The notes below the pieces were generated by a model. That model saw only the letters and a program-made list of their open reading frames with translations. It ran no database searches and had not been told where the DNA came from. The translations under genes were made by a program, and so were the position numbers. A stretch of DNA of 64,000 nucleotides from Bacillus alveayuensis. GTDB lineage: Bacteria > Bacillota > Bacilli > Bacillales > Aeribacillaceae. The stretch is taken from the NCBI GenBank assembly GCA_030812955.1, contig JAUSTR010000005.1:92210-156209 (forward strand), written 5' to 3'. Positions 1 to 12,206 of this stretch are shown one piece after another; within the stretch, counting starts at the first letter, position 1; the number at the start of each line of letters is the position of its first letter.

Positions 1-186
1 TTCATCCATCTCACCTTCTCCAATAACGACCGTCCCTTTCATTGGAACCGTGTCAAAAACATCCCGCATCGCCTCTGTTGCTGCACCGTCCGCTTCATCT
101 TTTTTACCGCGTCCCATCCATCGTGCTGATGCAAGAGCAGCTGCTTCCGTTACACGTACTAATTCCATCGTTAAACTTCTTTCCAT
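1..186 (-). CDS. glpX: Class II fructose-1,6-bisphosphatase, N-terminal part
   Basis: The first 62 codons of GlpX, which hydrolyses fructose-1,6-bisphosphate in gluconeogenesis; the rest lies beyond base 1. The peptide begins [17 protein letters not shown] and carries the family's [16 protein letters not shown] and [12 protein letters not shown] segments, which hold metal/substrate-binding acidic residues. Two in-frame ATGs exist (192 and 186); the GGGGAGG ribosome site suits the one at 186, giving the usual family N-terminus. As in B. subtilis it follows murAB on the same strand. Confidence 0.93.
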   Translation of the reverse strand, partial: MERSLTMELVRVTEAAALASARWMGRGKKDEADGAATEAMRDVFDTVPMKGTVVIGEGEMDE

Positions 187-269
187 AATCATGCTCCTCC
201 CCTAAGTTGTCCACAGAACATTGTAAAAAAATATGATCGATAACCTGTGATTCCGATCTATTTTTCCAA

Positions 270-1559
270 TTAAGCATTTCGTATTTGTTCAATTTCTCTA
301 TCTGTCATTTTTTCACGCCAAACTTTTGCACCTAAACCATTTAGCTTATCTTCTATATGACTGTAACCGCGGTCAATATGTTCAAGACCTGTAATTTCTG
401 TGACCCCTTCCGCCATTAATCCAGCGGCTACTAACGCAGCCCCAGCGCGGAGATCGCTTGCTTTTACTTTTGCTCCTTGCAGCTTTGACGGGCCTGTAAT
501 AATAGCAGAACGCCCTTCTACTTTGACGTTTGCTCCCATTCTTCGTAATTCATCAATATGTTTGAATCGCGAAGAATAGATTGTATCTGTAATCACACTT
601 GTACCATTTACCTTTGTTAACAATGACGTAAACGGTTGCTGCAGGTCCGTTGGAAATCCAGGATAAACAAGTGTTTTAATATCGACTGGCTTTAATTCAT
701 TTTGACGGCCAACAATATAAATTTGATCATCGCTCGTCTCAATATGGATCCCCATTTCCCTTAGCTTGGCAATCAAAGATTCTAAGTGCAACGGGATCAC
801 ATTATCTACGATAAGTTCTTTAGCCATTGAAGCCCCTATAATCACATACGTACCGGCTTCAATGCGGTCAGGGATAATAGAATGGCGGCATCCATGAAGC
901 TTCTCAACTCCATCTATGCGGATGACATCGGTTCCAGCTCCTTTAATTTTTGCTCCCATACTAGAAAGCAAAGTAGCAACATCAATAATTTCTGGTTCTT
1001 TTGCAGCATTTTCTATAATTGTCCGTCCTTTAGCTAACACAGCAGCTAACATAATGTTAATAGTTGCGCCTACACTTACAACATCGAGGTAAATTCTCGC
1101 ACCCTTCAGTTCTTCAGCCCGTAAATAAATAGCTCCTTGTTCATTTGTAACAGTAGCACCTAATGCTTCAAACCCTTTAATATGTTGATCAATCGGACGC
1201 GGACCAAGATGACAGCCACCAGGCAGTCCAATAACCGCTTTTTTAAAACGGCCGAGCATCGCTCCCATTAAATAATAGGAGGCTCTTAGTTTTTTGACTT
1301 TTCCGTTTGGTAAAGGCATTGAAATCATATTAGAAGGATCGACGATGATTTTATCCTTTTCAAAAGTAATTTTACCGCCAATCTCCTCTAGTAATCCACC
1401 TAAAATTTGAACATCTGAAATGTTCGGCAGCCCTTCAATCGTAACGGGGGATTCGGCTAAAATTGTTGCGGGTATTAGTGCGACTGCGCTGTTTTTTGCT
1501 CCACTAATTTTCACCGTGCCTTCTAACGGATAACCACCTGCTACTTTTAATTTTTCCAT
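270..1559 (-). CDS. murAB: UDP-N-acetylglucosamine 1-carboxyvinyltransferase (second MurA type)
   Basis: Transfers enolpyruvate from PEP to UDP-GlcNAc, the first committed step of peptidoglycan precursor synthesis in the cytoplasm. 429 residues, normal for MurA. The N-terminal AKNSAV motif has K22 and N23; the fosfomycin-target cysteine is C116 in [14 protein letters not shown], where HLGP is typical of the MurZ/MurAB paralogue rather than MurAA (CAIGARP). Its place between glpX and tal matches murAB of B. subtilis, so a murAA copy is expected elsewhere in the genome. Confidence 0.95.
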   Translation of the reverse strand: MEKLKVAGGYPLEGTVKISGAKNSAVALIPATILAESPVTIEGLPNISDVQILGGLLEEIGGKITFEKDKIIVDPSNMISMPLPNGKVKKLRASYYLMGAMLGRFKKAVIGLPGGCHLGPRPIDQHIKGFEALGATVTNEQGAIYLRAEELKGARIYLDVVSVGATINIMLAAVLAKGRTIIENAAKEPEIIDVATLLSSMGAKIKGAGTDVIRIDGVEKLHGCRHSIIPDRIEAGTYVIIGASMAKELIVDNVIPLHLESLIAKLREMGIHIETSDDQIYIVGRQNELKPVDIKTLVYPGFPTDLQQPFTSLLTKVNGTSVITDTIYSSRFKHIDELRRMGANVKVEGRSAIITGPSKLQGAKVKASDLRAGAALVAAGLMAEGVTEITGLEHIDRGYSHIEDKLNGLGAKVWREKMTDREIEQIRNA

Positions 1560-1769
1560 GGTAGTCTCCCTTCTTCTATCAGAGCTTATTAAAGAAAACG
1601 AGCGCTGCTTTTTCTTTAATAAACTTCATTTTGCTGAAATGACCTCTTTTTTCAAAATAATTGCCAATCAAAGAAAGAAGCATACTATGCATCCAAGATT
1701 TTTTATGTACGAACCTTTCAAAACAATGGATTGTTCCCATTATTCGTTTGGGAACAATCCATTCATCAA

Positions 1770-2414
1770 TTATTTATTTGCATTGTTCCAGTCAGCTAGA
1801 AATTTTTCAATTCCTTGATCTGTTAACGGATGTTTAAATAATTGCCATAAAACTTTATAAGGAACTGTTGCAATATGGGCACCACGGAGGGCAGCTTCTG
1901 TTACATGTTGTGGGTGGCGGATGGATGCAGCAATAATTTCCGTTTCAATTCCATGCAGGTCAAAAATTTGAGCAATTTCTGAGATTAAATCTAGTCCATT
2001 ATGACCAATATCATCTAAACGACCTAAAAATGGTGATACATACGTTGCCCCTGCACGAGCGGCTAATAAGGCTTGGTTGGCGCTGAAAATAAGTGTTACA
2101 TTTGTTTGAATCCCTTGTTCAGAAAAGATTTTAACTGCTTTCAACCCATCAGGAGTCATTGGAACTTTAATGGTAATATTCGGTGCGATTTTGGCTAATT
2201 CTTTTCCTTCTTCAACCATCTCTTCCGCCTTAGTTGAAATCACTTCTGCGCTAACAGATCCTGAAACCACCTTTGTAATTTCACGTAGGCGGTCATGAAA
2301 AGAAACATTTTCTTTGGCTACTAAACTAGGATTTGTTGTCACTCCAGATAATACCCCAAGCGACTGTGCTTCTTTAATTTCGTCAATATTTGCTGTATCA
2401 ATGAAAAATAACAT
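1770..2414 (-). CDS. tal: Transaldolase, small (TalC/MipB-like) type
   Basis: Moves a dihydroxyacetone unit between sugar phosphates in the non-oxidative pentose phosphate pathway. 214 residues, the short decameric class. Seen: N-terminal [16 protein letters not shown], and the Schiff-base lysine K83 in [10 protein letters not shown]-terminal [18 protein letters not shown] is standard. It lies between fbaA and murAB as ywjH does in B. subtilis. A short palindrome (GAACAATCCATT and its complement around 1730-1765) follows the stop and may end the transcript. Confidence 0.95.
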   Translation of the reverse strand: MLFFIDTANIDEIKEAQSLGVLSGVTTNPSLVAKENVSFHDRLREITKVVSGSVSAEVISTKAEEMVEEGKELAKIAPNITIKVPMTPDGLKAVKIFSEQGIQTNVTLIFSANQALLAARAGATYVSPFLGRLDDIGHNGLDLISEIAQIFDLHGIETEIIAASIRHPQHVTEAALRGAHIATVPYKVLWQLFKHPLTDQGIEKFLADWNNANK

Positions 2415-2463
2415 AAAATAGGCCTCCTAAATTGTGATCGCTTTCTAGAAAATACAAGAAATA

Positions 2464-2508
2464 AAACCGCCATTTGCTTTTCATACAAAAGAGCGGTTTC
2501 ACTCTTTT
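2464..2508 (-). terminator. Possible terminator downstream of fbaA
   Basis: On the minus strand AAACCGC pairs with GCGGTTT around a loop of about 22 bases, and AAGAG/CTCTT can form an alternative hairpin just before it. The 3' T-run is short, so termination efficiency is uncertain. It sits between fbaA and tal and could separate them. Confidence 0.35.
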
Positions 2509-2565
2509 TGATCTAGGTACAGCGCTTAGCTCTCTTCTGTCAATAAACCTTTTGAAGTGCTACTC

Positions 2566-2665
2566 AATTCTTGAGAGGTAAGCATTTCGTTTTGCGGGAG
2601 CTAGGATCGACATTTCGCTATTTGCCCACAGAACGTGGGCAATATTTAGCAAAATGGCCGGCATT
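2566..2665. repeat. Palindromic intergenic element after fbaA
   Basis: Contains a long imperfect hairpin centred on TGCCCACAGAACGTGGGCA with flanking ATTTCGCTA/TAGCAAAAT arms. No copy of the three dispersed repeat families. No coding potential. It may be a processed hairpin or an old inserted palindrome. Confidence 0.45.
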
Positions 2666-2690
2666 TCCGTTTTCTTTTGATCAAGAACAA

Positions 2691-3551
2691 TTATTCTGCC
2701 TTACCAGAAGAACCAAATTCACGCATTTTTCCAATCACTGTTTCTTTAATGGCTTCACGAGCAGGACCTAAATATTTTCTTGGATCGTAAAGATCTGGAT
2801 TTTCAGCTAATACTTCACGTACACGTTTGGCAGACGCCATTTGGTTTTCTGTATTGACGTTAATTTTAGCAGTACCTAAAGAAATGGCTTTTTGAATATC
2901 TTTCGTTGGAATTCCTGTTCCTCCGTGTAATACAAGAGGGACACCTGTACGATTGCTGATTTCTTCCATTTCCACAAAGCCTAATTTCGGTTCTCCTTTG
3001 TATGGACCATGAACGGAGCCTAAAGCAGGTGCTAAGCAATCAATTCCAGTACGTTTCACAAGCTCTTCACACTCATCTGGATTTGCATAAATAATACCGT
3101 TGGCCACAACATCGTCTTCTTGTCCACCTACAACTCCTAACTCTGCTTCAACAGATACACCGTGTAAATGAGCAAGTTCAACTACTTTAGATGTTAACGC
3201 AACGTTTTCTTCAAATGGGTGGTGTGATGCATCGATCATGACAGAAGTGAATCCAGCATGAATCGCTTTTGCACAAGATTGAAAGCTTGATCCGTGATCT
3301 AAATGAATGGCGACAGGAACGGTTATGTTGTATTCTTCCATAAGTCCTTTGACCATATTCACAACCGTTTTGAAACCGCCCATATAGCGGCCAGCGCCCT
3401 CAGAAACCCCTAAAATGACGGGGGATTTTTCCTCTTCTGCAGCTTGTAAAATGGCTTGAGTAAATTCTAAGTTGTTTAGGTTGAATTGACCAACTGCATA
3501 GCCGTTTTCTTTTGCTTTATTTAGCATTTCTGTCATTGATACTAAAGGCAT
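2691..3551 (-). CDS. fbaA: Class II fructose-bisphosphate aldolase
   Basis: Zinc-dependent cleavage/formation of fructose-1,6-bisphosphate in glycolysis and gluconeogenesis. 286 residues. Seen: HLDHGSSF (D85 catalytic, H86 zinc ligand), [22 protein letters not shown] and KINVNTENQ phosphate-binding segment. RBS AAGGAGG precedes ATG. The gene sits between spo0F and tal as in B. subtilis. A sigma-A-like promoter lies upstream (3665-3693). Confidence 0.96.
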   Translation of the reverse strand: MPLVSMTEMLNKAKENGYAVGQFNLNNLEFTQAILQAAEEEKSPVILGVSEGAGRYMGGFKTVVNMVKGLMEEYNITVPVAIHLDHGSSFQSCAKAIHAGFTSVMIDASHHPFEENVALTSKVVELAHLHGVSVEAELGVVGGQEDDVVANGIIYANPDECEELVKRTGIDCLAPALGSVHGPYKGEPKLGFVEMEEISNRTGVPLVLHGGTGIPTKDIQKAISLGTAKINVNTENQMASAKRVREVLAENPDLYDPRKYLGPAREAIKETVIGKMREFGSSGKAE

Positions 3552-3664
3552 GCTAAAAAATCCTCCTTATGTAGCCTATTTTAAAAAGCCGAAAAGCTTA
3601 CCATAAACTAGCTTGACTAGAACAAACCTTGCATATGTATTAGGGCGAGCTTTTCATATACATA

Positions 3665-3693
3665 AGAATACCAACTAATATGGATTTCGGCAA
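3665..3693 (-). promoter_or_regulatory. Candidate sigma-A promoter for fbaA
   Basis: TTGCCG (3688-3693), a 17-base spacer, then TATTCT (3665-3670), reading towards fbaA. The leader that follows can pair GAAAAGCT with AGCTTTTC. Inferred from consensus match only. Confidence 0.45.
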
Positions 3694-3741
3694 CTTATCC
3701 GAATGAATCAAAATTGACAAAACATTAAAATCGAAAACATT

Positions 3742-4113
3742 TTAGTTGGATTTGATAGGCAAATACTTTTTAACGGCTTGACGTAAATCATCAATATCAA
3801 ACGGTTTTGGAAAATGAGTAAGGGCTCCTAAATCCTTTGCCTCTTGAATCATATCAAGCTCTCCATATGCCGTCATGATAATGACGCGAATATCTGGATT
3901 GACTACCCTCATACGCTTTAAAATTTCAATCCCGTCCATTCCCGGAATTTTCATATCTAATAGAACAAGGTCAGGAGAATGTTTTTCTAAAATATCTAGT
4001 GCTTGGAAACCGCTTGCTGCTTGAAATGTTTGGTATCCTTCTTTTTGAAACACTTCATTAAGCAAAACTCGAATTCCGTATTGATCATCCACAATTAATA
4101 TTTTTTCTTTCAT
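3742..4113 (-). CDS. spo0F: Sporulation phosphorelay response regulator Spo0F
   Basis: Single receiver domain that carries phosphate from sensor kinases (KinA-E type) to Spo0B in the sporulation phosphorelay. 123 residues, all receiver. Seen: [11 protein letters not shown] acidic pocket (D9, D10), phospho-acceptor D53 in [11 protein letters not shown], conserved T/K in MTAYGE and HFPKPFD. Nearly identical in its core to B. subtilis Spo0F. ATG 4113 is chosen because AGAGGTG lies 8 bases upstream; a GTG three codons earlier overlaps that site. A TTTTCGAAT motif about 50 bases upstream resembles both a Spo0A box and a sigma-H -10, but this is weak. Confidence 0.96.
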   Translation of the reverse strand: MKEKILIVDDQYGIRVLLNEVFQKEGYQTFQAASGFQALDILEKHSPDLVLLDMKIPGMDGIEILKRMRVVNPDIRVIIMTAYGELDMIQEAKDLGALTHFPKPFDIDDLRQAVKKYLPIKSN

Positions 4114-4218
4114 ATTTGACACCTCTTATTTATTTTTAGTTATTTTTGCTATTAACCATTCGAAAAAGCTACTGCTTGCTCTATTAGAGGTGCGATAGAT
4201 CGTAGAAAGATTGAAAAT

Positions 4219-4401
4219 GGCTCTTTTCTAAAAGATTGCAGCATTACTATACTTTAGCTTTTCGACTGTCCGGCAAGCGGTACGCTTGCTATGCCACGCG
4301 TGTAGCGTGAAGGGGATTGTCGGACAAATGTAATTTGTCCGACCACATGCATTGTTCGGTTCATGGACAGTCGAATAGATACAAAGTTTGCGAAAACAAT
4401 C
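4219..4401. repeat. MITE family 1, copy 1
   Basis: 183-bp palindromic element with left end GGCTCTTTTCTAAAAGATTG and right end GTTTGCGAAAACAATC. Flanked by TTGAAAAT and TTGAAAAA, a near-perfect 8-bp duplication. Inside are nested hairpins: CAAGCG/CGCTTG, CACGC/GCGTG, GTCGGACAAAT/ATTTGTCCGAC. It lies between spo0F and its divergent neighbour. Confidence 0.8.
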
Positions 4402-4634
4402 TTGAAAAAAGAAAGATCATTTTTCAATCAACAGCTCTTTTGTTCGTGAAGGATAAGCAAGTAGCTTTTACACCTACAATTTTCCATTGCTAGTTTACAT
4501 ATTCTTTGTGAAAAATGAATTTCCTTCCTTTTATTTTGGTTGTTTATCGACAATTTTTGCTACATTCCAAAAACGAGCTATAATGATAACATACCTTTAA
4601 AACTGCTTATGAAGTAAGGAGAGCGAATGAAGAA
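4402..4634 (+). promoter_or_regulatory. Intergenic region with promoter of the ywjG-like gene
   Basis: No gene is visible. TATAAT at about 4580-4585, preceded by TTGCTA with a 16-base spacer, is a plausible sigma-A promoter reading right. The remaining bases show no clear structure. Confidence 0.4.
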
Positions 4635-5162
4635 ATGTTAAAAATATTCACTACCCAATTAATAGGATACTTCAATCGTATTTTGGAGCAAGAGGAATTT
4701 CCAATTGAAGATGGAGCCCGGCTGCTTGCCCAAGCGGCAATAGGTGAAGGCTCTATTTATATATACGGAGCTGATGAAATGGCTGGTATTTTAGATGAAG
4801 CATTAAACGGTCCGGAGCCCTTCCCGTTTGCAAAAGCCCTAAAAGAGTTAGATCACGTAACGAATACTGACCGTGTTTTACTATTTAGCCGTTTTTCCAC
4901 AGATGAAAAAGCCGTAGAAATAGCCAAAAAACTGTCCGCTAAAGGGGTGCAAATCGTTGGAGTATCAGCGGCTTCACAAGAAGAAGTCCGCGACACATTA
5001 CTTCATTTTGTCGATATTCATATTGATACGAAACTAAAGAAGCCGTTCATTCCAGCGGATGATGGCGGTCGCATTGGCTTCCCAACACTTATGATTTCCC
5101 TTTATATTTATCATTGTTTATCGTTTACTTTAAAAGAAATTTTAAGCGAATATGATGAGTAA
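4635..5162 (+). CDS. ywjG: DUF2529 protein, YwjG-like
   Basis: 175-residue cytoplasmic protein of the DUF2529 family, found next to spo0F and pyrG in Bacillus. Function unknown; the fold is said to resemble sugar-isomerase (SIS/GmhA) domains, and here GSIYIYGADEMAG, DRVLLFSRFSTDEKA and GVQIVGVSAAS look like SIS-style beta-strand/loop units. AAGGAG lies 11 bases before ATG 4635; another ATG at 4626 is out of frame. Transcribed opposite to both neighbours. Confidence 0.8.
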   Translation: MLKIFTTQLIGYFNRILEQEEFPIEDGARLLAQAAIGEGSIYIYGADEMAGILDEALNGPEPFPFAKALKELDHVTNTDRVLLFSRFSTDEKAVEIAKKLSAKGVQIVGVSAASQEEVRDTLLHFVDIHIDTKLKKPFIPADDGGRIGFPTLMISLYIYHCLSFTLKEILSEYDE

Positions 5163-5299
5163 GCACATGGCGTTTGACGCGCAGCGTACAAACTGGACCT
5201 TTTACAATCTAGCTGCACCTCGATCCCCGCAAGTGTGATAACCGAGAGCTTGATGTGATTTCGAAACATACAAGTGATTCAATCCTTTATCATAAATAG

Positions 5300-5355
5300 A
5301 GGCTGTCCCTGTGTCAGACCCCTCCGTGTAAGGCCAAACACTTAAGGGACAGCCT
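5300..5355. terminator. Bidirectional hairpin between ywjG-like gene and pyrG
   Basis: AGGCTGTCCCT pairs with AGGGACAGCCT, with GTGT/ACAC inside. It lies between converging genes. The loop shares TGTCAGACC-type sequence with the hairpins after ywhB and rsfA. Confidence 0.6.
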
Positions 5356-5364
5356 ATCTATTCC

Positions 5365-6996
<1,632 letters not shown>

Positions 6997-7084
6997 CTAT
7001 AATGTTTACCAAAACTTTCACACATATTGTCATATTGTGTAAAAAGCTATTCACAACATAGAGACAATCTTTTCTCTAAAAAAT

Positions 7085-7178
7085 AAAAAAGCTCCCTTCC
7101 GCTATGGAAAGGGAGCTGATTAACATCGTTTTTAAAGAGCCCAAATAAAATATTAGCGAGGAAAAATGAGAAAGTCAA
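7085..7178 (-). promoter_or_regulatory. pyrG promoter and CTP-sensing attenuator
   Basis: Promoter TTGACT (7173-7178), 17-base spacer, TAATAT (7150-7155); the transcript should begin GGGCTC at 7142. About 26 bases on is a terminator, GCTCCCTTCC/GGAAAGGGAGC (7091-7116) plus a T-run. This is the layout known for B. subtilis pyrG: with low CTP, polymerase stutters G residues at the GGGC start, and the poly-G tail pairs with the C/U-rich 5' arm of the terminator, blocking it. Sequence features are seen; the mechanism is from the known case. Confidence 0.9.
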
Positions 7179-7273
7179 CCCTTTGATTACACAGGACCAA
7201 CTGATCATCTAAATAAAACATTTTCTAGGCGCAATAATCGTCTGCATATTGAGAGGTCGTGAAAGACTGATTC

Positions 7274-7789
7274 TTAAAGCTCCTCTTCTTCATCATCAAG
7301 ATCTAAGTCTTCGTCTAAATCATCGTCTTCTACGTCGTCGTAATCATCATCTATTAATTCATCATCAAAATCTTCTTCTGTATCATCAAAGTCCTCTTCA
7401 TCTTCTTCATAATCGTCTAATTCATCAAAATCGAGATCATCATCGATTTCATCGATATCGAGATCATCATCATAAACTTTTTTCGCTTTTTTCTTTTTCG
7501 TTTTCACCATTGGCTGTGTTTCTTCTTCAATTTGATCGTACGGATACCAGCTTCTTAAGCCCCAGTTATTTTCACCAATACAAATGAATCGACCATCTAT
7601 ATTGATATCTGTGTAAAATTGAGCAATTCGATCTTCTACTTGTTCTTGTGTTAAATCGAGCAAGCGAGAAATTTCATCCATTAATTCTTTAAAAGTAATC
7701 GCTTGTTTTTTTTCAGAAAGAATGAGATAGGCAATTTCTACCATCGACATTTCCTTCAGTTGCTCTGGTGAATATTGCGTTAAACTCAA
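7274..7789 (-). CDS. rpoE: RNA polymerase delta subunit
   Basis: Accessory subunit of Gram-positive RNA polymerase that speeds enzyme recycling and promoter selectivity. 171 residues: folded HARE-HTH N-terminal domain (about 1-90, [22 protein letters not shown]...[14 protein letters not shown]), a basic KTKKKKAKK patch, then a disordered, almost purely Asp/Glu tail of about 70 residues. TTG at 7789 is chosen: AAAGGGAG lies 9 bases upstream and it gives the usual N-terminus; longer starts would include the ribosome site. Confidence 0.93.
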   Translation of the reverse strand: MSLTQYSPEQLKEMSMVEIAYLILSEKKQAITFKELMDEISRLLDLTQEQVEDRIAQFYTDINIDGRFICIGENNWGLRSWYPYDQIEEETQPMVKTKKKKAKKVYDDDLDIDEIDDDLDFDELDDYEEDEEDFDDTEEDFDDELIDDDYDDVEDDDLDEDLDLDDEEEEL

Positions 7790-8014
7790 GGTCTGGCACT
7801 CCCTTTCTCGGAATTTCATCTATGTTGGTTGATGGGATTGCTTTGCTGATTCTATCGAAAAAAATGGAATGATAAGTTCAGTATAAAAAGGCAAAACAAT
7901 CCCTTAATTATGGACAATATGTTAGCATACCATTCATTATAAACAATATTGACAGCTTTATGCCACATTATTTCTTTTAATTTTAAAAAATCTTTGTAAA
8001 TGTTTTTTATTTTT
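7790..8014. other. Intergenic region, AT-rich, no gene seen
   Basis: Between rpoE and the MITE copy at 8015. It must hold the rpoE promoter; GTATAAAAAGG-like and TATTGACAG stretches are present but I cannot assign -35/-10 elements firmly. Confidence 0.3.
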
Positions 8015-8133
8015 GGCTCTTTTCTAAAAGATTGCTACTTTACAATCATAGCTTTTCGACTGTCCAAACACGACATGCTTGCTATGTCACACTTTAGTGT
8101 GAGTCGAAAAGCAAGAAGTTTACGAAAACAGCC
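8015..8133. repeat. MITE family 1, copy 2
   Basis: 119-bp element, ends GGCTCTTTTCTAAAAGATTG and GTTTACGAAAACAGCC, flanked on both sides by the exact 8-bp duplication TTATTTTT. Internal hairpin TCACACTTTAGTGTGA. Sits between rpoE and the end of icmF. Confidence 0.88.
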
Positions 8134-8222
8134 TTATTTTTTTATGTTTATGTATTTTATTTTTACATGATTCGAAAAAAGAAGGGAAGTGGGCTTAAAC
8201 ACACCACTCCCTTCATTACTTT

Positions 8223-11200
8223 TTACATATTTCGACGATATTGGCCGCCTACCTCATATAAGGCTTTCGTAATTTGTCCGAGGCTTGCAACTTTGACGGT
8301 TTCCATTAGTTCTTTGAAAATATTGCCGCCGGATACAGCTGTTTTCTTCAATCTTTCCAAAGCTTCTTGACATTCATGCTGATGCTTTTTCTGGAACTCT
8401 CGTAAATTCTGAATTTGTATTTCTTTTTCTTCCTTCGTTGCCCGAGCAAGCTCCATATTATCAACATCTTCCTCTTTTGGTGGATTAGGATTTAAATACG
8501 TATTCACACCGATAATTGGAAGTTCGCCAGAATGCTTTTTCATTTCATAATACATCGATTCATCTTGGATCTTCCCGCGTTGATATTGCGACTCCATTGC
8601 ACCTAACACTCCACCGCGTTCATTAATTCGATCAAATTCCTTTAATACAGCCTCTTCGACAAGGTCTGTCAATTCTTCAATAATAAACGATCCTTGCAGT
8701 GGATTTTCATTTTTCATTAAACCATGCTCTTTTGTAATAATAAGCTGAATTGCCATCGCTCTTCGTACTGACTCCTCTGTCGGTGTCGTAATCGCCTCAT
8801 CATAAGCATTCGTATGAAGAGAGTTGCAGTTGTCTTGAAGGGCCATTAACGCTTGAAGAGTTGTGCGAATATCATTGAAGTCGATTTCTTGAGCATGAAG
8901 CGAACGTCCTGACGTTTGGACATGGTATTTGAGCTTTTGGCTTCGCTCATTTGCTCCGTATTTTTCCTTCATCACCGTTGCCCAAATGCGTCTTGCAACA
9001 CGGCCAATGACTGTATACTCTGGATCAAGCCCATTGCTAAAGAAAAACGATAAATTTGGGGCAAAGTCATCGATATGCATGCCGCGGCTTAAGTAATACT
9101 CAACATACGTAAATCCGTTTGCTAACGTAAAGGCTAGCTGTGAAATTGGGTTGGCGCCAGCCTCTGCAATATGATAGCCAGAAATGGAAACAGAATAATA
9201 GTTTCTCACTTTATTTTCAATGAAATATTCTTGAATATCCCCCATCATTCTTAAGGCAAATTCGGTTGAGAAAATACATGTGTTTTGGCCTTGGTCTTCT
9301 TTTAAAATATCTGCTTGAACAGTGCCGCGAACCGTTTGCAGTGTATACGCTTTCACTTCCTCGTACTCTTCTTTTGTTAATGTTCGATTCAGTTCAGCCT
9401 CTTTCTTTTTCACTTGCTGATCAATAGCCGTGTTCATAAACATGGCTAAAATAATCGGTGCTGGTCCATTAATGGTCATGGAAACAGAAGTCGTTGGTGC
9501 ACATAAATCAAAACCATCATATAGCTTTTTCATATCGTCTAACGTACAAACACTTACCCCACTTTCCCCAACTTTTCCGTAGATGTCAGGGCGATAATCA
9601 GGATCCTCGCCATATAAAGTAACAGAGTCAAAGGCTGTACTTAACCGCTTAGCTGAATCTTCTTTTGATAAATAATGGAATCTGCGATTCGTTCGTTCTG
9701 GTGTTCCTTCTCCTGCAAATTGACGTTTTGGATCCTCTCCCTCCCGCTTAAATGGGAACACTCCTGCTGTATAAGGGAATGAACCAGGGACATTTTCTTT
9801 ATACACCCAACGCAGGATTTCTCCGTAATCTTTATATTTTGGCAGCGCCACTTTCGGAATGTCTAAACCTGATAATGATTTTGTTTTGAGCTTCGTGCGA
9901 ATTTCTTTGCCGCGTATGACCGTTACAAATTCATCTTGATTATATTTATGTTTTAACTCTTCCCAAGAGGAAAGGATTTTTCTTGATTCTGGAGTAAGCT
10001 TTTCTTCTAAACGATTTTTCAACGTCTCTAATGAGGCTATCACATCCTCATTTCCTTCTTTTTGCTTCAATGTTTCGATTGAACCTTCAATTTGATATAA
10101 GCGGCGTGCTATTTCAGCTTGTTCCTCGACCTTTTTATGGTAATGGCGAACCGTTTCACTAATTTCTCGTAAGTAATAACGACGTTCAGGAGGTATAATT
10201 AAATTTTGCTTTTCTACATTTTTGACAGAAGGAAGACTTGATGTCCATTGTTTATTTGCTTTTTCGTTTATTAAGTTTAATAGTGCATTAAATAGTGTGT
10301 TCGTACCGGGATCGTTAAATTGGCTGGCAATCGTTCCATAAACAGGCATTTCATCAAGCTCTTTGTCAAAAAGCATATGACTGCGTTGATATTGTTTTTG
10401 CACTTGACGTTTTGCATCTTCTGAGCCTTTTTTTTCAAATTTATTAATGACAATTAAATCAGCAAAGTCAATCATATCAATTTTTTCAAGTTGTGATGGT
10501 GCACCGAACTCGCTCGTCATCACATACATGGCAATATCACATATTCTTCTTATTTCCGCATCACCTTGGCCAATCCCGCTTGTTTCCACAATGACGAGGT
10601 CATATCCTGCTCCTTTGACAATGGCAATCGCATCTTGAATGGCAAGAGACAATTCGGAACGTGACTCTCGAGTCGCTAAACTTCTCATGAAAACACGCGG
10701 ATTAAAAATAGCGTTCATGCGGATTCGGTCTCCTAATAGCGCCCCACCCGTCTTCTGCTTGGTCGGATCAACGGAAAGGACAGCAATTTTAATGTTAGGA
10801 ACTTCATTTAAGAAACGGCGTATTAACTCATCTGTTAACGAGCTCTTCCCCGCTCCTCCTGTTCCCGTAATACCAATAACAGGAGCAGAAGAAGGCAAAT
10901 CTTTTATTTCTTCAAAAACTTGCTCCATCGCTGCAGCTGCTTCTTCCTTTGCCAGCACCTTTGTTTCCGCAAGGGTGATCATTTGTGCAACCGCTTGCAC
11001 ATCCCCCGTTTTCACTTTTTCGACAGACATCATTCCTTCTTGAATCGTCGGAAAGTCGCATTCCTCCATCATTACATTAATCATCCCTTGAAGACCTAAT
11101 TGCCGCCCGTCCTCTGGTGAAAAAATACGCGCAATTCCATACTCATGAAGCTCTTTTATTTCCCTCGGAATGATGACTCCTCCGCCGCCTCCGTAAATAC

Positions 11201-11480
11201 GGATATGTGAAGCACCTTTTTCCTTTAGCAAATCATACATATATTTAAAAAATTCGACATGTCCGCCTTGGTATGAGGATACGGCAATCCCTTGTACATC
11301 CTCTTGAATAGCAGCATTCACAATTTCTTCAACTGAACGATTGTGTCCAAGATGAATGACTTCTGCACCACTTGCTTGCAAAATACGTCTCATAATGTTG
11401 ATGGAGGCATCATGTCCATCAAATAAACTAGCCGCAGTCACAAATCGAACCTTATTCTTCGGCCGATATATATGTGCCAT
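8223..11480 (-). CDS. icmF: Fused isobutyryl-CoA mutase (coenzyme B12-dependent)
   Basis: Interconverts isobutyryl-CoA and n-butyryl-CoA by radical rearrangement, feeding valine/branched-chain carbon into beta-oxidation. 1085 residues in the IcmF order: B12-binding domain (FDGHDASI with axial histidine, near residue 25), MeaI-like G-protein chaperone (P-loop [12 protein letters not shown] near 205), then the large TIM-barrel mutase domain ([53 protein letters not shown]). ATG 11480 is chosen over 11492 because the latter abuts AAAGGGG. Last gene of the acyl-CoA cluster, 83 bp after the TetR gene. Confidence 0.95.
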   Translation of the reverse strand: MAHIYRPKNKVRFVTAASLFDGHDASINIMRRILQASGAEVIHLGHNRSVEEIVNAAIQEDVQGIAVSSYQGGHVEFFKYMYDLLKEKGASHIRIYGGGGGVIIPREIKELHEYGIARIFSPEDGRQLGLQGMINVMMEECDFPTIQEGMMSVEKVKTGDVQAVAQMITLAETKVLAKEEAAAAMEQVFEEIKDLPSSAPVIGITGTGGAGKSSLTDELIRRFLNEVPNIKIAVLSVDPTKQKTGGALLGDRIRMNAIFNPRVFMRSLATRESRSELSLAIQDAIAIVKGAGYDLVIVETSGIGQGDAEIRRICDIAMYVMTSEFGAPSQLEKIDMIDFADLIVINKFEKKGSEDAKRQVQKQYQRSHMLFDKELDEMPVYGTIASQFNDPGTNTLFNALLNLINEKANKQWTSSLPSVKNVEKQNLIIPPERRYYLREISETVRHYHKKVEEQAEIARRLYQIEGSIETLKQKEGNEDVIASLETLKNRLEEKLTPESRKILSSWEELKHKYNQDEFVTVIRGKEIRTKLKTKSLSGLDIPKVALPKYKDYGEILRWVYKENVPGSFPYTAGVFPFKREGEDPKRQFAGEGTPERTNRRFHYLSKEDSAKRLSTAFDSVTLYGEDPDYRPDIYGKVGESGVSVCTLDDMKKLYDGFDLCAPTTSVSMTINGPAPIILAMFMNTAIDQQVKKKEAELNRTLTKEEYEEVKAYTLQTVRGTVQADILKEDQGQNTCIFSTEFALRMMGDIQEYFIENKVRNYYSVSISGYHIAEAGANPISQLAFTLANGFTYVEYYLSRGMHIDDFAPNLSFFFSNGLDPEYTVIGRVARRIWATVMKEKYGANERSQKLKYHVQTSGRSLHAQEIDFNDIRTTLQALMALQDNCNSLHTNAYDEAITTPTEESVRRAMAIQLIITKEHGLMKNENPLQGSFIIEELTDLVEEAVLKEFDRINERGGVLGAMESQYQRGKIQDESMYYEMKKHSGELPIIGVNTYLNPNPPKEEDVDNMELARATKEEKEIQIQNLREFQKKHQHECQEALERLKKTAVSGGNIFKELMETVKVASLGQITKALYEVGGQYRRNM

Positions 11481-11563
11481 ATTCCATCCCATCCCCTTTA
11501 ATCTAATTAAGCTTTTTTCTTAGAAGATTTGATTTACAAAAATTTATCGTTGATCAAAATGAT

Positions 11564-12187
11564 TTACTTTTTCGAAATTCCTTTTAAAAGTAAATCTGTT
11601 TGCAAAGCAATATACTCTTCTAACGTATACATTTTTCGTAATGCCCAACGGCGAAAAGCCCACATTTGTCCTTGCACAAAGATGTTATGTGCACATAGCT
11701 TTTGTTCAGATTTCGTTAAAGAAATCTCCCCTTTATTGACACATCCTTCTAACACTTTTTCAAACATCCCAACCATTTCTAGCTCTTTTTGTAGAACATA
11801 TGGAAGGGCATCTTTAGAAAGTGACTTAACCTCTTGGTACATAACAAGCACTTCATCTTGCATTTCATCAACAACTTTAAAATAGTTTGCGATCGCTCGT
11901 TTTAAACTTTCAATCGTTCCTTGTTTCGTATCAATATCTTGTTCAAGACGTTCCCTGACTTCATCGTAGATTGTGTCACAAACAAGATATAAAACGTCTT
12001 CCTTTTGGCGAATATATTCGTAGAGAGTGCCGATACTAAAACCGGCCTCTCTTGCAATCTCCCTTGTTGTCGTGCGATGGAATCCTTTTTCTTTAAATAA
12101 ATTAACGGCCCCTTTAACCATTTGCTCTCGTCTTTTTTCAATTAGCCTTTCATCTTTTACAGATGCCGGTACTTGACGTTTTGACAT
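11564..12187 (-). CDS. TetR-family regulator of the acyl-CoA cluster
   Basis: 207 residues. N-terminal TetR helix-turn-helix at about 25-75 (GFHRTTTREIAREAGFSIGTLYEYIRQKEDVL); the C-terminal half is a predicted ligand-binding helical domain. Lies 19 bp after acdA and before icmF, so co-transcribed. ATG 12187 follows GGTGG by 6 bases. Likely an acyl-CoA-responsive repressor of this cluster; the palindrome in the fadF promoter is a candidate target. Not an obvious orthologue of B. subtilis FadR (YsiA). Confidence 0.85.
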   Translation of the reverse strand: MSKRQVPASVKDERLIEKRREQMVKGAVNLFKEKGFHRTTTREIAREAGFSIGTLYEYIRQKEDVLYLVCDTIYDEVRERLEQDIDTKQGTIESLKRAIANYFKVVDEMQDEVLVMYQEVKSLSKDALPYVLQKELEMVGMFEKVLEGCVNKGEISLTKSEQKLCAHNIFVQGQMWAFRRWALRKMYTLEEYIALQTDLLLKGISKK

Positions 12188-12206
12188 AAACAACCACCAA
12201 AACCCT

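Noticed and set aside
4540..4556. TATCGACAA as a Spo0A box for spo0F
   Set aside because: Too far (over 400 bp) from spo0F and one base off consensus; closer to the ywjG-like gene.
7249..7587. Long plus-strand reading frame rich in His/Leu
   Set aside because: It is the antisense shadow of the Asp/Glu-repeat tail of rpoE, with no ribosome site.
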